Position numbers and translations under genes: made by a program
From: Spodoptera frugiperda
Lineage: Eukaryota; Arthropoda; Insecta; Lepidoptera; Noctuidae
Direction: 5' to 3'
NCBI RefSeq assembly: GCF_023101765.2
Contig: NC_064237.1
Location: forward strand, 1-64,000
DNA length: 64,000 bases
Part shown: in pieces, positions 35,236 to 46,274 of the stretch
Position numbering within the stretch: the first letter of the stretch is position 1
How the letters are laid out: every line of letters starts with the position of its first letter
The notes under the pieces: model-generated
The model's database searches: none
Seen by the model: the letters and a program-made list of their open reading frames with translations, nothing else
What the model was told of the DNA's origin: nothing

Positions 35236-35575
35236 CAAAACTCTACTAGTCTAGTTTCGAGTCACAGAGGGAACCTTAATCATGAGCAGCGTTGCCTACC
35301 AACCGGAAGTCGTTGCATTGTTGATGGCCGACAAAAAACCGACTTAAACCAACGCTTGCGTTGTGTTTTCTTGAATGAGTGAGATTAACCGGAAGCCCAA
35401 TAACACCCCCTCCTTTCCAATCCCCGATTCCCAACAACCTTTAAATTAATCCATATCCCCTAAGAGCCGGCAACGCACTTGTCGCCTCTGGTGTTTCGGA
35501 TGTCCATGGACGGCGGCGACTGCTAACCATCAAGTGATCCGACTGCTCGTTTACCAGCTTATACCGTAAAAAAAT
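35236..35575 (-). repeat. Dispersed repeat cluster including an R3 copy
   Basis: The left part has AGTTTCGAGTCACAGAGGGA and AATCATGAGCAGCGTTGCC, also found at 42,735-42,810. The right part, read in reverse complement, has GGTAAACGAGCAGTCGGATC, GTTAGCAGTCGCCGCCGTCC and GTGCGTTGCCGGCTCTTAGG, a better-preserved R3 copy than at 12,717. Confidence 0.55.
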
Positions 35576-36351
35576 AAGTGAAAAAAAAAACTCAATCAAA
35601 ATAAACAACACTGCTATTAATCCAACAGATATGCAGTGCATATTTATAAAGTTTAGGATTTATTGCTACAGAGATACGAGTAATTTTAGTAAAAACATAA
35701 TTTCGTTTTTATATCATTATCAACGAAAATTACAATTCATGACGACTGGCAATATTGCCCGTCGTCATGAACATTGTTTTGCAATGTTATCACAATTTTT
35801 TATTTTATTTACCACTATTATATCAATGCATAGTAACTGAAAAATTTTGCAGGAAAATATAAACCTAATTAATAGGCAATGATGTGTATAAAGTGTAGGT
35901 ACAGCTAATATTCAGACTACGATTGACAATTTCAAATACATCATTGTCTTCATTTTATCAGTCGATACAGGTGGCGTGTTGTGATCTTTCTTCTATTAAC
36001 ATATACATATCAAATAAGTTTTTAAGATTATTTCTTAAAAATCGTATCTGTCCAAGAGTGCGACATTCTTAACTCCTATTATATTGCCATTTAAAACAAA
36101 GGGTAACTAACGATTTTGATAGACTTCACACACGAGCACACCCACGGGCTTTCGTAGTACAAGCCGATATGATCAACATACTATTATTAAGCTTTATATC
36201 TAGACTTAAGATATTATTATGTACACATGTAGATAATAAGACTGTCTGATTACATAAACAAACAAAATAATTTTATTAGGTTGGCGATAAATCGGGTTTT
36301 TATAAGCTCATATTTACACAAATTCATTTTTGATTACACAATACATAGCCT

Positions 36352-36462
36352 TAAGGCTCCGGAGCTGCGGACTGCCTAGCGGGTTGCCAGGGCTCCGGCT
36401 CGTAAAACAGGAGTAGGAACGGAATGGTTCTTAGTCAGTAAGAGTCTGACACTCCCTCTATA
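36352..36462 (-). repeat. Noctuid dispersed repeat R1 copy
   Basis: On the minus strand: GAGTGTCAGACTCTTACTGA, ACCATTCCGTTCCTACTCC, GAGCCGGAGCCCTGGCAACC, CGCTAGGCAGTCCGCAGCTC. It lies just upstream of the GATA block of CYP9A-d. Confidence 0.7.
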
Positions 36463-36555
36463 CATTTTAATATTTTAGCGATCCTAAACAAGTAATAAAT
36501 CATGAATCTAATTCATACTACTTATCGTTTGTAATCCAGCTTTTGTTTATGATAA

Positions 36556-36585
36556 CGTGTCATCGCCAAAGATAAAAGCATGTAG
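36556..36585 (+). promoter_or_regulatory. GATA block upstream of CYP9A-d
   Basis: TCATCGCCAAAGATAAAAG (36,560-36,578), about 100 bases before the start site, is the clearest copy of the block shared by c, d, e and f. It holds an AGATAA site; GATA factors are known regulators of insect midgut genes, and the link to this gene is inference. Confidence 0.55.
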
Positions 36586-36617
36586 TGTTATTATTTTAAT
36601 CATCAGCAACAAACCGC

Positions 36618-36668
36618 TCAAGGTCAGCCAATAGATACACACAGACATGAGCGCCGCACACTCAGTAA
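36618..36668 (+). promoter_or_regulatory. Core promoter of CYP9A-d
   Basis: TATA-like AATAGATA (36,630-36,637), CACAGACATGAGCGCC, and the initiator CTCAGT with its A at 36,664. Order and spacing match CYP9A-c and CYP9A-a. AAGGTCAGCC directly before the TATA-like box is also partly conserved in c. Confidence 0.6.
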
Positions 36669-37132
36669 GTCAGTAATGATCCATTCGCCATTCTCATCAC
36701 ATGTGCGAGGACGAGAATAGTTCGCGCGTATATAGACAAACTGTAGTCTAATACACACTAGTGTTTTGATAAATTACAGTAAGTAAAAAATCGTATAAGT
36801 GCGTCGATATCTAGCGAGATGTTGCTCGCTTTACATCAATTACTTTAATAGTCTTAGTTATATTGACTGGGTCCTGTTGTTCCTTTTATACATCCCCGGT
36901 AGTATTTCCATCAGTTTTCTCTCTATAGTATTTGTATCACTTAAAGTTTGTGCGTTTGGGCGTGGTTTTTTTTAAAGTACATGTTTTTGTGAAGAAGATG
37001 GAGCATAGTGCTATAGTATGGCCACTCTTTCATAAATCGTTTTATACAAAGCCGGTGTTTTGAGCATCACGTGAGAACTAGAGTAGGGTGTGACGAGACG
37101 TTTTATAGAAGAAGCAATTGTTGTTACAGATC

Positions 37133-40100
37133 ATGATAATCCTATTAGTCTGGTTGGTGGTCCTGGTTGCTGTGGTATTGCTGTACTTTCGCAAACTGTA
37201 CTCCACCTTTAGTCGCCATGGCGTCAAGCACATAGAGCCAGTACCGATCTTCGGCAATATGCACACGATCATTTTTCGCACGGAACATATAAATGACGTT
37301 TTTACAAGTCTCTACGATAAATTTCCTGAGGAAAGGTGAGATACTTAAACCCTATAAATACTAGCTTATGTCCCCAGCTTCGCCCGCGTTCCCGTGGGAT
37401 ATAAAGGAGCCAATGTGCTATTCAAGACTATAACCAACCCCGTTCCAAATTTCATCTAATGAGTTCTGACGTAATTAAGTAACAAGACTGATCTATGTTA
37501 TGGGAAAATTATTGATTCATGTCATTTCATTCATCAGGTTCGTTGGCAGATATGAATTCAATAAGGAGGTGATATTTGTACGTGACCTGGAGCTGATAAA
37601 GAAGATAGCTGTGAAAGATTTCGAGCACTTCATTGACCACCGCTTCATTTTAGGCAACAGCGAGTCCTACTTCTCCAGGAATTTGTTATCTTTAAAAGGT
37701 AACAAGATAAAACAAATATTCCTCAGATCGAGCTCAAGTTTTAAATTGTATGGTATTAATCTATATTCTATACTTGATTTTGCCAACGGCTTCAGCTGTG
37801 CTTTGTGATGAGATAAAAAGTGGCTAAAATGTACATGATGCCGGCGATCGTGTGTAGGCGCGCTTTGTTATTCTAAATCCGTGTTCAACGTCCATTATAG
37901 AAAAAGTTTTGTGCGTCCTAACATATAAAGATATAAATAAATAATAGAAACATTTTGTTATACAGGTCAGGAATGGAAGGACATGCGCTCCACGCTGAGT
38001 CCAGCGTTCACAAGCTCCAAGATACGACTGATGATACCTTTCATGGTGGAAGTCGGGGACCAGATGATGCGATCGCTTCATAAAGCTATAAAGGAATTTA
38101 AGAGTAAGTTCGTGTTTAGGAATCTTAAAGTAATGGTTTAATTTCATTATAAGTTCATGTTCAATCCATATGAATATTTGTATACCCGGCAATGGACACA
38201 GGTCGATATTAAGGCATATTAAATATTAATATTTGCTCTGGATCGCGTTCTCATATTTCTACCATATTTCTAGCAATTTATCTAATAAATCTTTACAGCT
38301 GGTTCCATAGACTTGGATTGTAAAGACTTGACAACCCGCTACGCCAATGATGTGATCGCCTCTTGTGCCTTTGGTCTGAAGGTGGACTCCCACAATGATA
38401 AGAATAACAGTTTCTACGCACTGGGGAAAGATACCTCTGTATTGAATTTCCGGAAGGTGCTCAATTCTTTCATACTTTCTGCACTACCAGCTGTTGGTGA
38501 GGTAAATATCAATATTACTATTACTATAGAAAGAAATATTCGCAAAACCAGTTTTAAGACGTGAGACTGTCTCGAATATTTTTTTTATTTTGTAATATAT
38601 TTATTTTAATTTTCATTATTTAATACCTTTTTTAATTGTAGTCATAATTACTATACTTTTCGTTCAAAAAATGATAGAACTTCTTCTATAATTTTGCCGG
38701 ACTGTATACTGTAATGTAATCGTAATGGCATTATCAGGCATGTTAAGTATTTATAAATATTTTTTTCTTCTTTACATTACAGTTCTTTAAGTTGGACATC
38801 ATCTCGGAGTCATCAAAGAACGCATTCAAGAGTCTGGTACTAGAAACGATGGAAAACCGGGAGTTGAAGAATATTATCAGACCCGACATGATACACTTGT
38901 TAATGGAAGCCAAGAAAGGTACAAACATGAAAATATCAAATACCAAGGAAATTAAAACGATTGATAATATGAAATATAATAAATGTTTAACTAATTTTGA
39001 TCTTAGGTAGGCTGACGCATGAAGACATTAAATCTAATGATGAGGCTGCTGGATTTGCTACTGTTACTGAATCAGCTGTAGGCAAGAAAACAGTTAACAG
39101 AGGTGAGTAATATTTATGTATGTCTATTTAGCATGAAAAATCGATATTGACTATTCAAATTATAAATGACACATTTTTTCGTAACATTTCAGAATGGACT
39201 GATGAGGACCTCGTGGCTCAAGCAGTGCTCTTCTTCATTGCTGGATTTGAAACTGTCTCATCAGGAATGTCTTTTCTTCTCCACGAGCTTGCCATGAACC
39301 CTGATGTTCAGGAGCGGCTGGCGCAGGAGATCAAGGAAAACGACGCCAAGAACGGCGGCAAGTTCGACTTCAACTCCATACAGAACATGGTCTACATGGA
39401 TATGGTGGTGTCAGGTGAGATATATTTAGGATTGAATTATTTGTATCACTGGCAACTTGCGTTGTAGAATGTGATATTATTATAGTGATATTTTTTACAA
39501 TTACAAATAGTATTACGTCTTTACATTTTGTGATAATTTGAATTTTCTTTTGTAGAACTCCTTCGATTTTGGCCACCTTCACTTGCACTTGACAGAATTT
39601 GCACAAAAGACTACAATTTGGGTAAACCGAATGCGAAGGCCGACAACGATTATATTGTGAGTAAAGTTCTATGCATAACATCTAAAATCAATTTAAAACC
39701 CTCATCTCAAACTACCTTTGTTATACAGGTCCGCAAAGGCACTGGACTCTGGATACCAGTTTACGCTATCCACCGTGATCCTAATTACTACCCCAATCCT
39801 AACAAGTTCGACCCTGAGCGGTTCTCAGAAGAAAACAGACACACCATCAATCCGCTCGCGTACATGCCCTTCGGTGTTGGACCTCGGAATTGCATTGGTG
39901 AGTGCATGGAATATTGTGTGTGAACCAGAATTTCGCAAACAAAAACCTAGGGAGTGTCTAAGTCAGACGACTGTTTATGATTACTGATGCTACCACTTCA
40001 TTTTGAACGTACAATAAGCAATTAATATACTAATATTCACCAAAACTTCCCAAATGAAATTGTACCTTATTTCTTCTTCCTCAGGGTCAAGATTTGCACT

Positions 40101-40251
40101 TTGTGAGATAAAGGTAATGACATATCAGATTCTCCGAGAATTGGAAATCTCTCCTTGCGAGAAGACCTGTATTCCATCGAGGTTTTGCAAAAAGAGTTTC
40201 CAACCACGGCTGCATGGAGGACACTGGCTGAGGTTCAGAGCGAGGACTTAG
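37133..40251 (+). CDS. CYP9A: CYP9A-d: CYP9A cytochrome P450, intact
   Basis: Ten coding exons: 37133-37335, 37538-37698, 37966-38103, 38299-38501, 38783-38918, 39007-39102, 39193-39414, 39556-39656, 39729-39897, 40085-40251. They total 1,596 bases, 531 residues plus TAG. Landmarks: anchor MIILLVWLVVLVAVVLLYF, hinge EPVPIFGN, helix-C WKDMR, I-helix AGFET (329-333), ExxR as ELLR (387-390) followed by FWP where the others have LWP, PERF, haem loop FGVGPRNCIG with Cys475. The acceptor TTACAG is three bases before the ATG. The C-terminus (FCKKSFQPRLHGG) differs most from its neighbours, in a region near the last substrate-recognition site. A Leu occupies the B-C loop position that is Phe in b, e and f. 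Exon 7 is almost identical to that of c and exon 9 to that of e, suggesting gene conversion. Expected role: ER monooxygenase of xenobiotics; the substrate is unknown. Confidence 0.93.
37362..37445 (-). repeat. Repeat fragment in intron 1 of CYP9A-d
   Basis: CTAGCTTATGTCCCCAGCTT then CGCCCGCGTTCCCGTGGGAT is a diverged head of the inverted GCGGGCAAAAGCTAGT repeat family. Confidence 0.45.
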
Positions 40252-40436
40252 GAGAGGAGAATGATGACCATGACAAAACTGTGGAAATTGCTATTACACT
40301 TAGGATTAGTTGGTGTTACTTTACATATAAGTGACATGTAATACTCGTACCAAATAGTTTATGTTATAAAATTATATATTATAATGTTGATTTTGTACTG
40401 AAGTGTGCTGATATTATTGTATTGATACCAAAGCTA

Positions 40437-40442
40437 AATAAA
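40437..40442 (+). terminator. Poly(A) signal of CYP9A-d
   Basis: AATAAA lies within TTGATACCAAAGCTAAATAA, a block also found in the 3' UTR of CYP9A-b, about 185 bases after the stop. Confidence 0.55.
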
Positions 40443-40696
40443 TGTAGACCTTATAAGTGATTAATAGAAGTTTTATTAAAAGTTAATGTTAATTTTTCAT
40501 ACTAGCTTTTAGATTGAGTTTTGTAATAAAGTAAAATAAAGGAATACATTTTTAAATACTATGTTTTTTTAAGCGTTGCCCTAGTCTGGGATCTTTTTGT
40601 GAGATGAATATCGTAGACCAATTGACATTATTAAAAAAATACAAACAATACTTATTCAAATAAAAATACTTATAAATTGGCATTACATTTTTTCTT

Positions 40697-40727
40697 CGTA
40701 TCATTATTTAAGATAAAACTCATGTTA
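40697..40727 (+). promoter_or_regulatory. GATA block upstream of CYP9A-e
   Basis: CGTATCATTATTTAAGATAA followed by AACTCATGTTA aligns with the CYP9A-f block at 46,190-46,220 (about 25 of 31 bases) and more weakly with those of c and d. AAGATAAAA is common to all four. Confidence 0.55.
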
Positions 40728-40815
40728 TATTTTAACCCGTGATATCGCAGAACTATGCGAGACACAATGTATTATATCTATTGTATCTCATATACCGGCA
40801 GACCAGAGGTTATTC

Positions 40816-40911
40816 TTTAAAATCCCTCCTCCCACTCTCAGACGTAGTTTCGTGGTCTTACAAGCAACACGTTTGTTATTAACTCGGTTCCAACAGAATT
40901 TTGACGATAGA
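40816..40911 (+). promoter_or_regulatory. Core promoter and noncoding first exon of CYP9A-e
   Basis: TTTAAAAT (40,816-40,823) precedes a CTCAG initiator with its A at about 40,840. A transcribed block follows with ACAAGCAACACGT and CAGAATTTTGAC, conserved in CYP9A-f, ending at donor GTAAGT (40,912). This first exon is unlike that of c and d. The 5' UTR intron is about 1.5 kb. Confidence 0.5.
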
Positions 40912-41627
40912 GTAAGTTACATCACTCAACTTATTTTTAGGCATTATTCAAAACAAACTGAATTATTATCTTAATTAACATGGGTGGGTATACATTGTGT
41001 CAATTAGATAGGACTTTTGCATGTATTTTTTTTTGTTATGTTGACAAAATAACCGTTAGCATTTTGTTTTGCTACGAAGATGTAACATTACCGTTTCCAG
41101 TGATACTAAGCTATGCACACCTTGAGTATGCAATGTATCTATAGTAGGGAAACCATCCATAGCAAACATCCATAGCACGCAACCATAGCACGCGTCTTTC
41201 CATATAAAAAACATAGCTAAGTCCGTTTCTACCAGTGCTAAGCTATGTATACCAATGAATATGATCGGTGGAAGCCAAACGTATCAACAGCAACGTAGCA
41301 TAACACATATTTAGTGGAAAGGCACCCTAAAAGAAGTGTAACTAAAGTGTTGCACTAGGAGTCGTAGAAGTTCCATATATTTATATTATATTTAGTGGTA
41401 CTAAATAAAATAAAAAACTTATTCATATGTGTAGTACGTTTTTGTCAACAACCGGTTTATTTAAGTAGCTAAGTAGCTTTACTGGTGTATGACCAATAAC
41501 TGATTTGATATATTACTTTAAAATTTTCAAGGCTCATCATATTCATAAATGTCATTGTAATAAATTGTCAATTTATGTTTTATGTCATTGTAATAAATTG
41601 TCAATTTATTTTTTACTAGCTTCCGCC

Positions 41628-42412
41628 CGCGACTCCGTCCGCGCGGATGTCGGTCTTCGCGTGGAAGTTTTATTTCTCCATTTTGTGTAACTCTGACAAT
41701 GACATCTTATAAATATCTATGGGACCTAAATACGGCGATGCCCATAATAATTAAGGAGATCCCTCTATTGAGTTACTGCTATTGAGCTTGCGTTCTGTGG
41801 AATAAAACTGAAAAATAAAGATTTTTTCTACGTATTTTTTCAGGATAAAAAGTGTCCTATTTTATGCCCAGGATAATAAGGTATAAATTATACCAAGTTT
41901 CATCGAAATCGAACCGTTAGTTTTCACGTGAGGCCTGAACATATAGACAGACAGACGGACAAAAAAAAATTAATCACATATTTGGGTTTGGTATCGATCC
42001 AGTAACACCCCCTGCTATTTATTCTTAATTCTTATTGTAAGTCAACCATAAAAGATAGACATTTGCTGTCGTGGAATATTTTTTAAACAATTTTAAGGAG
42101 AACATTTCCGTCATACATGATTTCTGTGTAGCTTTAACCATTAAGGCTGCACACGCGACGTAAGCTTAAACATATAAACATATAACCTGCCCAGGAGTAT
42201 GAAGAACAATTGTACCAATTTTCGTTGAAATCTGTCGAGTGGTTTTTGTTTCTATAAAGAACATACAGACAGACAGACAGACAGACAAAAAAATTTCTGA
42301 TTGCATTTTTGGCGTCAGTATCGATCACCAATCACCCGCTGATAGTTATTTTGGAAATATATTTCATGTACAGAATTGACCTCTCTACAGATTTATTATA
42401 AGTATAGAAGAT
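41628..42412 (-). repeat. Two fused moth repeat fragments filling the 5' UTR intron of CYP9A-e
   Basis: The left part starts CTAGCTTCCGCCCGCGACTC and ends at an ACAGACAGACGGAC tract followed by GGTATCGATCC. The right part has ATACAGACAGACAGACAGAC, ATTTCTGATTGCATTTTTGG and TTTATTATAAGTATAGAAGA. It ends about 30 bases before the acceptor of the first coding exon. Confidence 0.6.
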
Positions 42413-42444
42413 TTTGAGTATAGATTTAAATATTTACTCAGATC

Positions 42445-45400
42445 ATGATCATCCTCCTAATTTGGCTGGGGGTCCTCGTCGCCGTGATAACGCTGTACTT
42501 CCGAAGACTGTACTCCTCGTTCAGCCGCCATGGCGTCAAGCACATCAGACCAGTTCCGCTCCTCGGCAACATGGCCAAGGTCGTTTTACGTGCAGAACAC
42601 ACTAGCGACGAACTCACAAAGGTCTACAACGAGTTCCCTGAAGAAAGGTGAGATATATACTCCTTTATATCCTATTATTTTTGTTATAATTTCTTTGATG
42701 AGACAGTAAAAATCACGGTTTACTGACATACATTGATTGAGAAAAGCTCTACCAGTTTCGAGTCACAGCGGGACCTCTCATCATGAGCAGCGTGCGAGAA
42801 CGCGGCGACATCGTGTAGACAGTAATTTTGTATTAAATTATTTTGTTGTGCGATTTACTGACGTACTGTTTGGTAAAGTAAACCAATTAGTTTCAAGCCA
42901 TGCTAGGGGTTCGCTTAGTAAAGCCGTGAAAAGTAATGTTAATGTTACATGCATTAAATCTATAACATGCTTCGTGACAAATATAGGTACTGCTCAATAC
43001 ATATAAAAATATATTTTCCATCAGGTTCGTCGGAAGATATGAATTCACCAAGGAACTAATAGTAGTCCGTGACCTTGAACTGGTGAAGAAGATAACTGTG
43101 AAAGACTTCGAGCACTTCCTCGACCACCGCCCGTTGTTAGGCAACGGCAATTCGTACTTCTCCAGGAATCTATTTTCTTTAACAGGTAAGTCTGTAAGAG
43201 AGAAATCCTTCTCGAAGAACAGACATTTTTAATTCCTCCTTAACGCATACGTTTCATTTCCAAATACCTTAGTGTACTTAAGGCTTGGTAAGAAGGAAAC
43301 TATCGATTGTTGAAAAATATCAAACAATTACAGGTCAGGAATGGAAGGACATGCGCTCCACACTGAGTCCAGCGTTCACAAGCTCCAAGATGCGGCTGAT
43401 GGTGCCTTTCATGGTAGAGGTCGGAGACCAGATGATGCGGTCGCTTCATAGAATTATAAAGGAATCTAAAAGTAAGTCAGATTTGCATATAGTTAATAAT
43501 AGAACATTTAATAAGATATGAGCATGTGACTTTTGAGTTGTAATCTAACTTGAATTATTATTTGCCTTAGCATTAGTTAGAATGTAACAGAGTAATTTAT
43601 TTGAAACGTAACGTAAAAAAATGTTCTGAAAAGAAGTATCAACTGTATGAATGAGTGTGTAAAAATCTTTTGTGATCATAATAAAAATCTTTACAGATGG
43701 CTCCGTGGATTTGGATTGCAAAGACCTGACTGCTCGCTACGCCAACGATGTGATTGCCTCCTGTGCCTTTGGTCTGAAGGTGGACTCCCACAATGACAAA
43801 AACAACAGTTTCTACGCTCTGGGGAAGGAGACTTCTACATTAAACTTTGCTAAGATAATAAAGTCTTTCCTCTTCGCTAACTTGCCAGAAGTAGCTAAGG
43901 TACACGTTCGTTTGAAATCATTAATCACAGTTTTTTATTCTCAAACCGTTGTCTGTAGTTTGTGAGGAATGTTTATTGTTGGGTTAGTTTGAGTTTAGTT
44001 TGAGACAGAAACTATGGAACGCCAGTGCCACGAATCTTACATACCTTTTTCGCTTTATCAATTTTCATTAGTCTTTTCATGCATGCTCGTACACCCTCTA
44101 CTGACAATCCCATTTTTAGCCATATTTTATTTTTGGTTTTTGTCACAGATATTAAAATTGGATTTTCTTACGGAGTCATCAAAGAACGCATTCAAGAGTC
44201 TGGTACTAGAAACAATGGAAAACCGAGAGTTGAAGAATATTATTAGACACGACATGATACACTTATTAATAGAAGCCAAGAAAGGTAAGCCATTAAAATA
44301 GTTGAATAAATAATTTAAACATATCTCTGTTAAGTCACTTAATCAGCTTGTGGCGCAACGCTGCCAGTTTTGTGAGTAAGCCATAAACAATTACTCAATT
44401 AATATGGCTTACAAGAGTTATAATATAAACAAGATGAATGATCAATTCTTGGTTTCAGGCAAATTGACGCATGAAGATATCAAACCCAACGATCGAGCTG
44501 TTGGTTTTGCTACTGTTAGCGAATCAGCTGTGGGGACGAAAAAAGTTAATAGAGGTGTGTATGGAATTAAAACAATAGGTTAAATTATTGAAACAAAAAT
44601 GAATATTTGATGCTCTCAATTCTATAAATCTACAAGGTTTACAAGATGGCTTATAATGTTGCATTTTTAGTGTGGACTGATGAGGATCTCGTGGCTCAAG
44701 CAGTGGTGTTCTTCATTGCCGGATTCGAGGCTGTATCATCAGGCATGTCGTTCCTACTTCACGAGCTTGCTATGAACCCTGATGTTCAGGAGCGGTTGGC
44801 GCAGGAGATCAAGGAAAATGACGCCAAGAACGGCGGCAAGTTCGATTTCAACTCCATACAGAACATGGTCTACATGGACATGGTGGTGTCAGGTGAGACT
44901 TGATAAAGCGTGAAAAGAGAATATTTTTTCTTATACTCAGTTATCTCGCATTATATCAAAGAGCATTCCGTCAAAATAGCATTTACATTCTGTTACACTA
45001 AAAAGTTTTTTTTATTTTTCAGAGGTCCTCCGACTTTGGCCAACAGCTGGAGCTCTAGACAGAATTTGCACTAAAGACTATAATATGGGCAAACCGAACC
45101 CAAAAGCGGAGAAAGATTACATTGTAAGTAAAGTTAATGTCCTTATACAATAATGTATTGATTGTAAGTAGGCTTTGGCCTGGTTAGGTTTATACTTAGG
45201 CTTCCAGTCCTAAACTTTATTTCATTTGATTATTCAAGTATTGTTTTATTATGTCACTACAGATCCGCAAAGGAACTGGAGTCTGGATACCAGTATTCAC
45301 CATTCACCGCGATCCTCAGTACTACCCCAATCCTAACAAGTTCGACCCTGAGCGGTTCTCAGAAGAAAACAGACACACCATCAATCCGCTCGCGTACATG

Positions 45401-45833
45401 CCCTTCGGTGCTGGACCTAGAAATTGCATTGGTGAGTGTTAATAAGCTATTATCATGGGCGGCGCTGATGGCTTACCATCAGGTGACTCGTATGTTCGTT
45501 TGCCACCTCTTCCATAAAAAAAATAAATAATTTAGTTCAAAAAATTTGCCGTTGGTAAAGCAGAAAGATGTTGCTTTATGAAAAAGTATAATGTTTCTAA
45601 AACCTAGATGACATGTTTGGTTGTTAAGAAAAATAAAATCTAAAGCACGAAAAAATTTTTCCTCAGGATCAAGATTTGCACTCTGTGAGATTAAAGTGAT
45701 AACATACCAGATCCTCCGAGAAATGGAAGTATCCCCTTGTGAGAAGACCTGCATACCAGCGAAGTTGTCAAGTGAAACGTTTAACTTAAGCCTGCGCGGA
45801 GGACACTGGCTCAAGTTCAGAGCGAGGACTTAG
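42445..45833 (+). CDS. CYP9A: CYP9A-e: CYP9A cytochrome P450, open frame but lacking the I-helix threonine
   Basis: Ten coding exons: 42445-42647, 43025-43185, 43334-43471, 43697-43899, 44149-44284, 44459-44554, 44671-44892, 45023-45123, 45263-45431, 45667-45833. They total 1,596 bases, 531 residues plus TAG. Landmarks: anchor MIILLIWLGVLVAVITLYF, helix-C WKDMR, ExxR as EVLR (387-390), PERF, haem loop FGAGPRNCIG with Cys475. The oddity is the I-helix: it reads AGFEA (329-333), with GCT (Ala) at 333 where all the other copies have Thr. That threonine normally helps proton delivery for oxygen activation, so activity may be low, uncoupled or altered. Other deviations are IIRHDMIHLLIEAKKG and PNDRAVGFATV in exons 5-6. 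The frame and splice sites are otherwise sound. The first exon and upstream DNA resemble those of pseudogene f, its closest neighbour. Confidence 0.92.
42735..42810. repeat. Repeat fragment in intron 1 of CYP9A-e
   Basis: CCAGTTTCGAGTCACAGCGG then CTCATCATGAGCAGCGTGCG, also present at 35,236-35,310 downstream of CYP9A-c. Confidence 0.5.
45460..45525 (-). repeat. R3-type repeat fragment in intron 9 of CYP9A-e
   Basis: Read in reverse complement it has GGCAAACGAACATACGAGTC then CCTGATGGTAAGCCATCAGC, the head of the R3 family. Confidence 0.5.
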
Positions 45834-45903
45834 AAGACCATGACAGAACTGTGAAATGTGTGACTTATTGTTTTATACTGTAAATACCATTACCGAAGCT
45901 GTA

Positions 45904-45909
45904 AATAAA
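45904..45909 (+). terminator. Poly(A) signal of CYP9A-e
   Basis: AATAAA 71 bases after the stop, in CGAAGCTGTAAATAAAACAT. Confidence 0.55.
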
Positions 45910-46189
45910 ACATAGTTACATACTACTGTTTCCTTACAAACGTGGTTTGAGAGAGGCTAAGGGCCATAGCCTCTACATATCATAGACCCCCATGGGAAAC
46001 AAGCGTGAGGTTATGTATGTATATGTATAATAAGATTAAAAACAGTTTCAATATTAACATATTTTTACCAGTTTGTTGAGGTTGAGTGGTAAGATACTTG
46101 GTCTACAAAAAAATATTATCATTTGTCTACAAAAAAACATAAAGGTAAACAAATTATAGCCAAATAACAATACCAATACTCATTTATAT

Positions 46190-46220
46190 CGTATCACTAC
46201 CGAAGATAAAACTGGTGTTA
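46190..46220 (+). promoter_or_regulatory. GATA block upstream of CYP9A-f pseudogene
   Basis: CGTATCACTACCGAAGATAA then AACTGGTGTTA, matching the CYP9A-e block. Its retention before a dead gene suggests recent inactivation. Confidence 0.5.
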
Positions 46221-46274
46221 AGGTTTAATTTACAAAAAAAAAAAACAAACGGCACGTGGTCTGTTGATAAATAG

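Larger units (their letters stand above)
34972..36559. other. Intergenic region between CYP9A-c and CYP9A-d
   Basis: It contains the 3' UTR of CYP9A-c (ATTAAA near 35,025 or AATAAA at 35,153-35,158 as poly(A) signal candidates), an R3-type repeat, an R1 copy and AT-rich DNA. I see no coding exon. Confidence 0.55.
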
